Source: Karstenula rhodostoma CBS 690.94
Taxonomy: Eukaryota; Ascomycota; Dothideomycetes; Pleosporales; Didymosphaeriaceae
DNA: 64,000 nt
Reading direction: 5' to 3'
Assembly: GCA_010093485.1 (NCBI GenBank)
Contig: MU001504.1
Coordinates: forward strand, 1,558,437 to 1,622,436
The notes beneath the pieces are model-generated. The model did not search any database and was not told the origin of the DNA. It saw nothing but the letters and a program-made list of their open reading frames with translations. Shown one piece after another: positions 1 through 13,725 of this stretch. Numbering within the stretch: position 1 is the first letter of the stretch; each line of letters starts with the position of its first letter. The translations under genes were made by a program, and so were the position numbers.

Positions 1-3000
1 AGTATTCTAATACTTTAAAGTAAAGAGCTTATTTCTATTTATAATAAATTCTTCTAATAATTTATACTTAAAAAATAATATATTATCTACTTTATAAACT
101 AGTACTTTTACTATTATAGACTTTTTTATAGGCCTAAACTTAGCTATTTTTATAAGTCTATATACTATTATTATAATAGTATTATATATATATTTTATTC
201 CTAGCTATAGTAATTTTAAAACTTTTATAATAAAATTTATTATTATACTTTACTATAGTTATTTTACTATAGATAGTAATTATAAAAGTCTATAAAACTT
301 ATATTTTTTAGATTTATTTTTTTAATAAGTTAAATAGTTACTTATCTTTTATATTACTAGTTACTTAAGCTTAGAAATAGTATATTTATTTATAATATAA
401 TATATTATTTCTTTAATATTTAGATATTTCTATTCTTTTAATTTATATAGTTTTCTAATTAGAATAAGTATATATCTATTATTAATAATAATCTATTATT
501 AATAGTCTTATCTAGTTTTATTAAAACTATATTTAAAGAAATTATATTCCTCTTTTTAGTCTAAATTAAATTTCTAGTAATTCTAGAAGTTTTATACTTT
601 TAGTTTTATATATTTTTAGCTAGTTATTTATACTCTAATCTTTAGTTAATTATATTTAAGTATACTATTTTTATATCTATATAGTACTATATTATATAGT
701 TTAACTTTATTTTTAATTAAGTCTAATTATCTCCTTAAGATATTTATTATACTATTAAGAGTTTTAGATTAATAGTAAATTATAAAATTAAAGTTTATTA
801 AAAATTTTATCTATTATATTTATTATTAGTTAAGCTTTTTAGTTAATATAAAACTAGTAAGATTTTAGTAGTCTATTTATATTTCTACCTTAAAGTAGAC
901 TTTTATAAGTTATACTTTCTATTATTTAAAAGTATTTACTATTACTAGTAGTTTTTTATTATAAATATTATAGTTAAGTTCTACTCCTAAAAACTTTTAT
1001 AAATAATAGAATACTAGTCTCTATTTTCTATTTTTATATAATTATAGAAGAATTATTTCTAATATATAGTTAAATATATTTATTTTAATCCTTACTAGTT
1101 TTTATAGGTTAAATATCTATAGAAGTAGGGCTATTAGAAATATTATCTATAATTTTCTAAATATCTTTAATAGTTTTTTTTAAATTAGTTATATAATTTT
1201 ATTATTACTCTTTTTTATAAAATCTATTAGTAGTATAGTAGTTTTAGAATAGTTCTTTATAAACTTCTAATAGAAATTAGTAAACTTTAAAAAAAACTAA
1301 ATATCCTTTACTAACTTAAAAATTAGCTATTTTTATATAGTAGTAATCTTTTTTAAATCTATTAATATACCTTTTTTTAAAATAATAAATTCTAGATACT
1401 TTATTTTAGTAATATAGAACTTATACTTATTTAAATAAAAAAGTAATTAATACTTTTTTATTTTTTTAAATACTTTTTTTATATATTCTATATATTTCTC
1501 TAGTGTTCTAGTAGAGTAAATAAGTATATTATTAAAATATACTATATAAAATATATCTAAATATTTATATAGTACTTTATTAATAACTACCTAAAATATT
1601 ATAGGGGTATTTATTAACCTAAATAGTATAATCTAGTATTTATAAAAACTATACTTAGTTCTAAATATTATTTTTTATTTATATTCTTTAGCTATTTATA
1701 TATAGTAATATCTATTATATATATTAAATTTTATAAATTACTTAATTTTCTAGAGTTAGTCTATAAGCTCTATAATTAAGGATAATAAATACTAGTTCTT
1801 AATTATAATATTATTTAGCTATTTATAATTTATATAAAATTATAACTTACTATTTTTCTTAAATACTTATAGAATTAGAAAGGTTATAAAACTATAATTT
1901 TTTTTAGATATATTTCTATTTTAAATTTTTTTATAAATATTTCTATATTTCTTTTTCTTAGTTTACTAATATTAGTTTTAGCTATTCTAGTTATAGTTTT
2001 ATACCCTCTTTTAGAAATATTTTATAATTTTATTTTTAGTAATTTAATAGTTTTTCCCCTTTAATTTCTTTAAAGAATTCTATATACTTTTTATATTATA
2101 GTAAAATTATTAATAGTTTCTTTATAATTTAGAGGTCTAAATATTATACTTAAATAATTTATATTTATTTTAAATTCTCTTTTAAAATTCTAGTAATTTT
2201 AGTAATTAAGATCTTTTTAGTCTATTATTATATAGTTTATTTAATTAAAATATCTAGAATCTTTAGCTTTACTTTTTATAGATACCTACCTTATACTAAT
2301 AATCTATAATATTAATTCTTAGCTATATATTATTTAACTTTTTTAATTAATATCTAAATTATTTTTTAATAACTAGTTATAGTTTATAATAGCTTTTAAG
2401 TTTTCTATATTTATTATAGTAAAGCTATATTAGCTCTTAAATTTTTTAATATCTACTAGTAATAGTAGTATTTTAAAATATAACTAGTCTTTATTATACT
2501 TTTAAAAAAATATTCTATTTACTATTTCTAATTAGATTAATTCTATTTTATTATAATATAATAAGTTATATTTCTCTACTACCCTAGATAAGATTAAATA
2601 TCTAGTAGTACTAGAGTCTATTAGTATATTTACTTAGAATTCTTTAATTATAACCTATTTTTCTATATAAAATTCTATAGTTTTATTATTTTTATTTATT
2701 TTTTAAACCTTTAAAATACCCTTACTAGCTTAGCTTATTATCTAGTAATATTTTAATTTTTTAATTTTATTTAAATTTTATTATAGAATCCTATATACTT
2801 ATATTTATTATATAGTAAATAGTTATTATATTATAAATTCTTTACTTTCTTAGACTCTTTTATATATTATCTTTAGTTACTTTATTAGTATTTCTAAGGG
2901 ATCTTAAAGTAATTCTAGTATATATATTTCTAGTATTATTTTATTCTAAAAATTTAGATAAGTTCTCTTTTATTTACTTAGTTATAGTATATAGGATATT

Positions 3001-4668
3001 CTATAATTAAGTAATTATATAACTTAATAAATTTATAATATTTCTTTTATTAGCTATTAGTAATTTCTTTCTTTTTATTAAAATATTCTAAATATTTCTC
3101 TATATAATTATAGTTTTTTTATTAAACTTATTATATATAATTTAGGTATTTTTATAAAGAATAAGTATTATTACTATATTTATAAAGTTTTTTAGTTTTT
3201 TTTAAGTTATATTTTATAGGCTAATATTCTACTATATACTTCTACTTCTAATATATAGAGTAGTAATATAAGTAATATTAATACTATTTTAGAATATTAT
3301 AGTATTCTTTCTATTTTTTATACCTATATATATAGTATAATTCTATAGTATAATCTTTTTTTAATAGTTCTTTATACCTTAACTTATTAGGTATTTCTAC
3401 TATTATATCTTTTTCCCTTCTATAATATTTATATTTAGTAAATCTATAATATTACTATATAATTATTAAGTAATTATTATTTATTTAAATTTATTATATT
3501 AAAACTAGTATTCTATTTTACTTTTCCTCTATTTAGTAGTATATTTAGTTAGTATTTATATCTATAATTCTAATTTTATAGTTATAAACTAGTATAAAGT
3601 ATTTACTACTTCTATATATCTAATATAAGTTTTATAGAATTTAATTTATAATATTTTTTTTATTAGTTATTTTTTAGACTTCTATTAGTATATTTAAGAA
3701 ATTAAATTTATTTTCTATATTATTCTTTTATAGTAGTATAAAAGTTCTAGACTATAAAATTACTATAACTACTTTTATTATTTAGGCTTACTTACCTTAG
3801 AATTTCTTAAAAAAATATTTAGTTTTAAAGTATCTTTTCTCTCTATAGTTTAGATAAGCCCTATTTTTAAAATATTATTATTAAATATTATTTTACTTTT
3901 TTTACTATAAAGTTTATTTTTTTTTCTTATAGACTTTATTTTTTATAATTATATCTTTATTATAATTCTTTTACTTATAATATAGTTTCTATATATTAGC
4001 CTTTAAGTTAAATATTAATTTAGTAGATTTTCTCTTCTCTAGCTATTCTTTATATAATTAATAGTTAATTTATACTACTAGTTTAATTAGAGCTTCTAGG
4101 CTATTAGGCTTTTTATAATAAAGTAGTTTATTCTTAACTAATTTTTTTAAGCGATTATAGTAGGCTACTTATAGTAGAATATTATTCTAATTAATTTTAG
4201 CCTAGAATTATTAGAATATAGTAAAGTATTTACTAGTTAATCTTATTTATTTAATATAGTAGATAAGTTATTTAGTCTATTATTCTTTATTTATTTTACT
4301 AAATATAATTTTAATTTATTTTTTAAATTCTCTTTAAAATATAAAGACTTTTATAGTTTTTTTATTCTATTTTTCTAGTTTTATTTTATATACTAGAAAG
4401 TTTTTAATAATTAGGTATATCTATTCTACTATCTATTCTATTATATATATTATAGTAATTAAAATCTTTACTTAGTTATTTCTAAATATATTATAATTAT
4501 ATCTATAGTATAACTCTATATTTATTAAAAATATTTTAAGATTAGTCTTTATTTTTCTATTATAGAGTTCTAGAATCTTAAAATTAACTTTTAGTAGATA
4601 TACTACTATAATTATAAGGGCTTAAATCTATTCTATAATTATAGCTAGTTATATTTTAAACTATTCTA
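1..4668 (-). mobile_element. RIP-degraded Ty3/gypsy LTR retrotransposon remnant, cut by the left window edge
   Basis: Read on the minus strand, ruined pol motifs appear in gypsy order. A protease-like LIDSGAT relic (now LIDSSTT) lies near 2603-2624. A reverse-transcriptase FGLTNAP relic (FRLINTP) lies near 1603-1626. A YLDDILIYS relic (YFNNILIYS) lies near 1521-1545, followed by a stretch like the usual TLEEH..HV. All changes fit C-to-T and G-to-A mutation. Stop codons are frequent and no ORF survives. RNase H and integrase should lie towards position 1, and gag towards 3-4.6 kb, but I could not recognise either. No LTR was identified. The right limit is set by the start of retroposon copy 1, which seems to be inserted in this element or its flank. 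The family call rests on the RT and protease motifs; the outer limits are uncertain. Confidence 0.72.
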
Positions 4669-5901
4669 TAGTCTAGATTTTAATTTAGATCTATAGAACT
4701 ATATAGTATACTTATAATAGGAGAGAGCTTTTTATTTTTTTTTAATACTTATTTTATATTTTTTTAAATTTTTTTTAATTATTAGTATAATACTAATTAT
4801 TATTTAAATACTAATTCTCTTACTTATTTATATTTACTAATATTCTTAATTTTTATTTATAGTTTATAGCTTATAGCTTATAGCTTAGTATATTATCCTA
4901 TTACTATTAATACTAATATTACCTATCTATTATTATTTATTTATTATTACCTATCTATTATTACCTATCTATTATTATTATTAATATTATCTACTACTTT
5001 TTACTTTATCTACTATAGGGTAGCTATTACTACCTTTATATTTATTAATTATATAGGCTTTTCTAACTCTTTAATTATAATTATTTTTATTATAAAGTCT
5101 AGTTTCTCTTAGCTTTTAAAAACTATTATAATTATTTTTTACTACTTATATATAAAGTTTTTATTCTTAGCTAACTATTATAGTATTATTCCTATATAGT
5201 CTAGATTAGTAATATTATATTAGTAATACTATATATATATATATATAAGAAACTTACTAATAGACTCTATAATTATATAGTCTATAACTATAACTTATAG
5301 TATTTATATACTAGATTAATTATACTAATAGAGGTTAATTTACTAAAGAGTTTACTTAATTTTATAGTTTATATAACTAATTATTATATCTATATTAATA
5401 TCTATAAGGGTAATAGATTTATTACTAGTATATACTAAGTTATATTTATTACTAAGAATTAGTTATTTATTATTATTAACTATTTTAATAGAGTAGGATA
5501 TAATATAGATTTCTTTTTATAAAAGCTAGTCTTTATATATAATACTATAAGTTATTTACTATTAGTAGATAACCTCTTTTTTATATTCTTTTTTAAATTA
5601 TAATATTATTAATATATAATATTTTTAATATTTTATAACTTTTCTATAATTATATATTAGATATTAGTAAATAAAAAGTATAATATTCTACTAGTATTAT
5701 ATAATATTATAGTATTATAATATTATAGTATTATTATATTATATAATATATATAGATAGGTTAATATTTAGTTAATTAAGTCTAGTATTATAGGTATCCT
5801 TTTCTTTTATTATAAATAGTACTATTCTTTATAGCCCTTTAATAGATCTATATAGTACCTCTAGATATTTTCTTATTACTAGATAGTTATAATAGTAGCT
5901 T

Positions 5902-5934
<33 letters not shown>
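4669..5934 (+). mobile_element. Poly-A-tailed retroposon, copy 1
   Basis: This copy starts TAGTCTAG and ends in a run of 27 A at 5908-5934. It is flanked by AAACTATTCTA(T) on the left and AAGCTATTCTA(C) on the right, a target-site duplication of about 12 bp. The two differences are G-to-A and C-to-T, as RIP would make. The 5' end can fold, because CTAGATT and a RIP-altered form of AATCTAG face each other. The same sequence recurs at 6802, at 8212 (inverted) and at 9901 (inverted, interrupted). A poly-A tail and variable duplications imply target-primed reverse transcription, as for LINEs and SINEs. I recognise no coding domain. Its length (1.27 kb) and shared 5' end argue against random 5' truncation of a LINE. 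Confidence 0.75.
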
Positions 5935-5938
<4 letters not shown>

Positions 5939-6801
5939 TTCTACCTTCTTAGCTTATACTACTAAGAGGGTTACTAAGTTACTAGTTAAACCTAAAGTAA
6001 TACTTATCCTAAAGCCCCCTAAGCTAGTAGGTATATTTAGTAATATTATATTAATTTAAATCTTTAGATAGTTAAAATATTATAAGGGGTTTTCTATATA
6101 TTTAATCTAAGTCTATACCTTAAGGATTATTTAAAAAATAAGATATAATAAAGATAAATATATAATTAAGTAATAATTCTATATTATAATAAAATATAAT
6201 ATAATAATACTAAAAGAAAACTAAGTATTTATATATATATAAATAGTTTTAATTAGAGTATAAAAGTAAACTATTTCTAAATAATATTTTAAATTAATTA
6301 TAAAAAATAGAAACTATATAGAAATCTTTTTAAATTATATACTAGTTATTCTATTTTTTTAATATTTTATTATTCTATATAGAGGGGGTTATTTTTAGAA
6401 TATTTATTATCTCTAGAATATCTATTCTATATAGAATAATATTATATAATATTAGTAGCTAGTTCTTTTAAACCTTACTATTAACCTTTTATTTTTTATA
6501 ATTAGTACTATTCTTTATTATATTACTTTCTAGTATTCTTTCTATAATTATAATAAAGCTTTTTTATATATATAGTATATATATAAGTCTATACTAATTT
6601 ATTTATATACTATTAGTAAAGTAAATATAGAATATTTAGAAAATTTAATATAATAGTATTAATAATAATAAGGTCTTTATCTATAATAATAATTTTTATC
6701 TAGATTTTAAACTTATTAAATAGCTTTTTTAGCTAGCTAAAAATAAGATTATAAACTTCTTTATTATATATTAATATAAGGTATATACTAAGGTATACTA
6801 T
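5935..6801. other. RIP-mutated sequence between retroposon copies 1 and 2
   Basis: This is 0.87 kb of AT-rich DNA with no ORF. Because copy 1 is flanked by a target-site duplication, this stretch is probably the continuation of the sequence left of 4669, possibly the 5' part of the gypsy remnant. I could not recognise a protein motif in it. Confidence 0.5.
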
Positions 6802-8051
6802 TAGTCTAGATTCTAATCTAGGCCTATAAAACTATATAGTATACTTATAATAAAAAAGAAACCTTTTTATTTTTTTTTAATATTTATTTACTTACTTTTA
6901 GACTTTTATTTACGCGATTTAGACCTTTTTTTTATATATTTTTATACTTTTTTAATTATTAGTATAATACTAACTAATAGTTATTTAAATACTAACTCTT
7001 CTACTTATTTATACTTATTAATATCCTTAACTTTTATCTATAATTTATAGCTTACCTTATTACTATTACTATTATTATTAATACTATCTATCTATTATTA
7101 TCTACCTATTATTATTATTAATATTACCTACTACTTCTTATTTTATCTACTACTATAAGGTAACTATTATTTACTCTATATTTATTAACTATATAGATTA
7201 CTCTAATTTAATTATAATTACTTTTACTATAAAGTTTAGTTTTTTTTAGTTCTTAAGAACTATTATAATTATCTTTTATTACTTATATATAAAATTCTTA
7301 TTCTTAACTAACTACTATAATATTATTCCTACCTAGATTAGTAATATTATATTAGTAATACCACGTATATATATATATATAAAACTTACTAATAAACTTT
7401 ATAATTATATAGTTTATAACTATAACTTATAGTATTTATATACTAAATTAATTATTATACTAATAGAGGTTAATTTACTAAATAATATATTAGATTTTAT
7501 AATATATATAGTTAAATATATCTAGATTACTAATAGACTTATTACTAGTATATACTAAATTATATTTATTACTAAAAATTAGTTACTTACTATTATTAGC
7601 TATTTTAATAGAGTAAGATATAATATAAATCTTTTTATATAAGAGCTAGCCTTTATATATAATATTATAAATTACTTATTATTAATAGATAACCTCTCTT
7701 TTATATTCTTTTTTAAATTATAATATTATTAATATTTTATAATATTCTTAATATTTTATAACTTCTCTATAATTATATATTAGGTATTAGTAAATAAAGA
7801 GTATACTACCCTATTAATATTATATAGTATTATAATATTATATAATTATAGTATTACTATATTATATAATATATATAAATAGGTTAATACTTAGTTAATT
7901 AAATTTAGTATTATAAGTATCCTTCTTTCTCTTTTATTATAAATAGTACTATCCTTTAGAGCTATTTAATAGAATTATATAGTACCTCTAGATTTTTCCT
8001 TATTATTAGGTAGTTATAATAGTAGCTTTATATAAAAAAAAAAAAAAAAAA
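6802..8051 (+). mobile_element. Poly-A-tailed retroposon, copy 2
   Basis: This is the second copy of the 1.25 kb family, in the same orientation as copy 1. It starts TAGTCTAG and contains a near-perfect 5' hairpin (CTAGATT, CT, AATCTAG). It runs into an A tract that ends about 8053. The 12-bp target duplication AAGGTATACTAT is exact: once just left of the start (6790-6801) and once merging with the tail (from 8052). This is the cleanest boundary evidence of the four copies. All copies are RIP-mutated, so no ORF can be read. Confidence 0.8.
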
Positions 8052-8211
8052 AAGGTATACTATATAGTTACTACTATTAAAACTAAAAATATTAAATAGT
8101 AGTTAATTATATTTATTAGTTTTAAAAATATAATTAATAAGTAGAGTATCTAGTACCTATATAAAGATTTACTAGTAATATAAATAAATAAAGAAAAAGT
8201 AGGTAATATAA

Positions 8212-9405
8212 TTTTTTTTTTTTTTTTTTTTTTTTAATATAAAGTTACTATTATAACTATCTAGTAATAAGGAAATATCTAGAAATACTATATAGTTCTA
8301 TTAAATAACTCTAAAGGATAGTACTATTTATAATAAAAAAAAAAGAAGGATATTTATAGTACTAGACTTAATTAACTAAATAGTAACCTATTTATATATA
8401 TTATATAATATAGTAATATTATAATACTATAATATTATATAATACTAGTAGAGTAGTATACTTCTTATTTACTAATACCTAATATATAATTATAAAAAAG
8501 TTATAAAATATTAAAAATATTATAAAATATTAATAATATTATAATTTAAAAAAGAATATAAAAGAAAGATTATCTACTAATAGTAAATAATTTATAATAC
8601 TATATATAAAGGCTAGCTTTTATAGAAAAAAACCTATACTATATCTCTATTAAAATAGCTAATAATAATAAATAATTAATCTTTAGTAATAAATATAATA
8701 TAATATATACTAGTAATAAGTCTATTAGTAATCTAGATATATCTAACTATATATATTATAAAATCTAATATATTATCTAGTAAGTTAACCTCTATTAGTA
8801 TAATAATTAATTTAATATATAAATATTATAAATTATAGCTATAAATTATATAATTATAAAATTTATTAGTAAGTTTCTTATATATATATATACACGCGTA
8901 GTATTACTAATCTAGGGTAGGATTACCTCTATAGTAATTAACTAGGAATAGGAATTTTATTAGTAAGTAGTAAGAGCTAATTATAATAATTTTTAAGGAT
9001 TAAAAAAAGCTAGACTTTATAGTAAAGGTAATTATAATTAAATTAAAATAACCTATATAATTAATAAATATAGAGTAGATAATAGTAGTTTTATAGAATA
9101 TATAAGGAAGTAGTAAATAATATTAATAGTAATAATAAATAGGTAATATTAATAGTAATAATAAATAGATAGTATTAATAATAATAGTAATAGTAATAGA
9201 ATAAGTTATAAGCTATAAATAAAAGTTAAGAATATTAGTAAATATAAATAAGAAGAGTTAGTATTAAATAACTATTAATTAGTATTATACTAATAATTAA
9301 AAAAGTATAAAAATATATAAAATAAATATTAAAAAAGAATAAAAAACTCTCTTCTATTATAAGTATACTATATAGTTCTATAGGCCTAGATTAAAATCTA
9401 GACTA
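8212..9405 (-). mobile_element. Poly-A-tailed retroposon, copy 3 (inverted)
   Basis: This is an inverted copy. It opens with a T run (the complement of the poly-A tail) at 8212 and ends with CTAGACTA, the complement of the family's 5' end. The likely target duplication is AATATAATT on both sides. In such AT-rich DNA a 9-bp match is weaker evidence than the duplications of copies 1, 2 and 4. Copies 2 and 3 face each other tail to tail across about 160 bp. Confidence 0.7.
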
Positions 9406-9900
9406 AATATAATTATTAATATTTATTTTATATTTAGGAAATTATAAGTAGAGAATATAGTACTAGAAACTTAAATAAAATAAAAGTAATTTAGTCTATA
9501 TAGATAATATACTAGTTATATTAAATAGTTAGATCTAGATTTTAAATAAATTTAATAATCTAAGAGAAATCTAATATCTAATTTATTTAAAAAAGTATTT
9601 TACTTCTATTAATTTTTTTTTTAATAGTTTTATTTTTATTTTTAATTATAACTCTTTATATTTATATTATAAGTAAAGATTATATATATTATTATATATT
9701 AGCTAAATATTTAGAAAGTTATAGTATAATATTATTATAATACTATATATACTAGTAATAGAGGTACTAAAGTATATAATTACTTTCTATTTAATATTTT
9801 TATTTTATTATTTATTTTTATATTTTAAATATATATATATATATCTTTATATAATAAATAATTATATAATAAAGAGTATTACTTATACTTTTAGCCCCTT
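9406..9900. other. RIP-mutated spacer between retroposon copies 3 and 4
   Basis: AT-rich, no ORF and no recognisable motif. Its last bases (TTTTAGCCCCTT, 9889-9900) form the left target duplication of copy 4. Confidence 0.5.
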
Positions 9901-10875
9901 TTTATTTTTTATTTTTTTTTTTTTAATATAAAGTTACTATTATAACTATCTAGTAATAAGAAAATATCTAGAGATACTATATAGTTCTATTAAATAGCTC
10001 TAAAGAATAGTACTATTTATAATAAGAGAGAAAAAAGGATACCTATAATACTAGACTTAATTAACTAAGTAATAATCTACCTATATATATTATATAATAT
10101 AATAATATTATAATATTATAATATTATATAATACTAATAGGGTAGTATACTCCTTATTTACTAATATCTAATATATAATTATAGAGAAGTTATAAAATAT
10201 TAAAAATATTATAAAATATTAATAATATTATAATTTAAAAAAGAATATAAAAGAGAGGTTACCTATTAATAATAAGTAACTTATAATATTATATATAAAG
10301 GCTAGTTTTTATAAAAAAAAACCTATACTATATTTCTATTAAAATAGCTAATAATAATAAGTAATTAATTTTTAGTAATAAATATAATATAATATATACT
10401 AGTAATAAGTTTATTAGTAACTTAAATATATTTAACTATATATATTATAAAATCTAATATATTATCTAGTAAGTTAATTTTTATTAATATAATAATTAAT
10501 TTAGTATATAAATACTATAAATTATAGTTATAAACTATATAATTATAGAATTTATTAGTAAGTTTCTTATATATATATATATATATATATAGTATTACTA
10601 ACTTAAAATAAAATTATTTCTATAGTAATTAACTAGAAATAGAAACTTTATTAGTAAGTAGTAAAAGCTAATTATAATAGTTTTTAAAGGTTAAGAGGAG
10701 TTAGATTTTATAGTAAAAGTAATTATAATTAAGTTAGAATAACCTATATAGTTAATAAATATAAAGTAAATAATAGTAGTTTTATAGAATATATAAAGAA
10801 ATAGTAGATAATATTAATAGTAATAATAAATAAGTAATATTAATAGTAATAATAAATAAATAGTATTAATAGTAA
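9901..10875 (-). mobile_element. Poly-A-tailed retroposon, copy 4, tail-side part (split by copia)
   Basis: This is the 3' part of an inverted copy, read from its T-rich tail at 9901. It breaks off at 10875, exactly where the copia LTR starts, and resumes at 16656. The last five bases, AGTAA, are the copia target duplication. The outer target duplication of the retroposon is TTTAGCCCCTT (left, 9890-9900) against TTTAGTCCCTT (right, 16899-16909). These differ by one C/T transition. The split shows that the retroposon was in place before the copia element. Confidence 0.8.
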
Positions 10876-11161
10876 TATTAGATTATATATATATATTATT
10901 ATCTATAGTATAGTATATTTACTATTATAGTAAATTATAGTAACTACTAGTAGTAATAGGTAGTAAGTATAAAAGGAGAGGCTAGAATATTTTATACTAT
11001 TAGGACTAGTATAGGGTACTAAAGTACTATTTAAGGGTATATCTTAACTAGACTTAGAATATTAATTAATTATAATAATTTATATAAATATATAATATAT
11101 AATTAATCTATCTATATCTATAGTTTATAGTAATCTATTATTATTTATAATAAATCTAATA
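10876..11161 (+). repeat. 5' LTR of the copia element
   Basis: 286 bp, starting TATTAG and ending CTAATA. Canonical TG...CA ends are here TA...TA, as expected after RIP. It matches the 3' LTR along its length with scattered transitions, and is preceded by the target duplication AGTAA. Confidence 0.88.
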
Positions 11162-13517
11162 ATTAAAAGTTTTACTACCTTATTACTAACTATATATATT
11201 AAATAATATAGTACTACCTATTAGATCTATAAAGACCTTTCTTACTACCTCTATATAGTATATAGAATAGCTAATAATACTAGAAATATAAATAAAAACT
11301 AACTAAGTATAGTATATATTTAACCTAATTAATAATAAAATACTAAAGTTATAACTATAAATACTATAACTACTAGACCTATATTAATTTATATATAATA
11401 ATAACCTAATACTAAATAGCCTATATATCCTTATAAATATATAAAAGTTATAATAAAACTTATAAGTTAAATATTATAAACTATAATCTAATTAGTATAA
11501 AATAGAACTAGTAAAATATTATATAGAGGTATAGGGAGTAGAGAAACTTATATTATATTTATAAGGTTCTATTATAGCTAACCTATTTAGTACCTACTAC
11601 CTCTTTAAGAAATTATATAAAGAATAAATCCTCCTTATTATAAAGAAGGTAGGAGTTAATAATAAAAAAGTAAAGTTATAAGTATAATATAAATACCTAT
11701 ATATTATCTAAAATATTAAGAGGTTAACTAAATAAAACCTCTAGCTAGTTAAATATAATTATATAGTATTTATTACTAAGAAGTAAGGCTATATAGAGAC
11801 TATAGATAATATAACTATTCTTAATAATTTTATAAGAAGTATTATAGTATTAAATAAAGTATATACTATTACTTTTAAATAGGCTTTCTAAAATAAATAG
11901 GAGATAATATACTAAAATATAATAAAGAGGTTTAAACTCTATATAGAATACTATTATTTAGTTAAAGCTATAATTAGAGCTATATTTATTACTAAAGGAG
12001 AACTAAATATTAGTACTAAAGGGAATACCTTTTATACTAATAATAATATACTTATATAAATATAAGGTATTTAAAAATAGAAATAAAGTATAATAATATC
12101 CTTATAGGGATTATATAATTCTAATCTACTTATATTATATAAGTAAGAATCCTTTATACTATATAAATATAACTCTATACTATATAGGTAGAATATCTCT
12201 ATACTATATAGGTAGGGAGGTTATAGAAAAAATAAAATACCTTACTAGTAAATAAAAAATTAAGGTATAAATAAAAAAAAGTATCCTATATATTCTATAG
12301 AATATATACTAAAGGATTATTACTATACCTTTCTAGAAAAAGCTCTAGTATAGTAAAAACTATAACTAGAATAGAATAGTTTTATTAAATATAATATCTA
12401 AAATAATCCCTTAATATAAGAATAAATATATATATCTAAATAAGTATAATCTAGAATATTATAAATTAAATAGTTATATACTCCTATATTAACCTAAATA
12501 TTAGAGGCTAGTAATAAGTAATTAAAAAAATAAAAAATTACTATAATCCTTATAAACTTTTAAATAACCTTTTAATTTAACCCTTATATATATCTATTAT
12601 AAACCTTATTAATTCTTAACTTAGGTACTATATATTATATTTTTAATAATATTAATTAATTTATTTTATTCTAACTACTAATACTAGGAGACTTTATATA
12701 GGTAGGTAATATATAGGTCTAGATATAAGAATATAAAAGTATTTACTTTAAACTATAAAATTACTAGAAAAATAATATAATTAGACTTAATAATATAGCT
12801 TATTACCCTAATCTACTTTATAACCTAATATCCTTTTAATTACTTAGATATTAAAGACTATAATAGAATACTAAATTAGAACCTATAATACTAAAATAGG
12901 CTAATAATATTATTATAATAAAATTATAAAAGCTATATAGTTAATAGATACTAAAGTATAGACCTACTAATAGTATTTATACTATTATATAAAGTATAGT
13001 ATATATTATATATAAGGTAATAATATATATAAAGTATAAAGTAAAAACTATAAGTATAGCTATATAGTATAAATAACTAGACTATTTAAAATTAAATATA
13101 CTTAAGTATCTAGTATAGTAAGCTAAAGGGATATATATTAAAGGTATCCCTATAGTAAAATATAATATCTATAAATAAGCTAAATTAAAATAATAGATTA
13201 GATATATACCTTAACTAAATAATTAAGGATCTAGTAAATATATTATAATTAACTTTTATAACTTTAAACCTAATAGCTCTACTAAAGAGAAAAGCTAAAT
13301 ATTAATTACTAATTAATACTTTAGCTATATATAGGATTTCTACTTTAAAAATAACTACTTAGTAAAAATTATTATTAAGGTACTTAGTAGTTTTATACTA
13401 TTTATAAAAGTATAGTTTAGTATAATAGTTAAAATTATTAAATTAGATAATAAGATCTTTATAGTAAAAGTAGATATTAAAGTTAATAATTCTTTATTAT
13501 TAGAATTCTTATATATT

Positions 13518-13725
13518 AGCGGGTACGCGCTAAGCCCGTTTTAGCTAGCTTGGTACTATATCCTTTTTAGTTAGCCTGTATATAGACGCTAGGTATATCT
13601 TAACTACTTTTTTAGTCCCCTTTTATTCGTATATTAGTAAAGTATAATATACCTTTTTATCCCCCCTACTTTATTAAGTTACCCTACCTTATAGTAAATC
13701 TCTATAATATATATAGATATTAAAT
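13518..13725. mobile_element. Short insertion of different composition inside the copia integrase region
   Basis: The integrase reading frame relic runs to about 13512 (residues like NNSLLLEFL) and resumes near 13735 (SxGIKIEP). About 200 bp between them have no integrase counterpart. This stretch has several CpG, and TG dinucleotides at GCTTGG and GCCTGT, that are missing around it. It opens with GCGGGTACGCGC. A TTAGCCTGTATA string at 13571 is also found at 17821, near the edge of the AT block. It may be a MITE-like insert. Its exact ends and target duplication are not clear. Confidence 0.5.
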
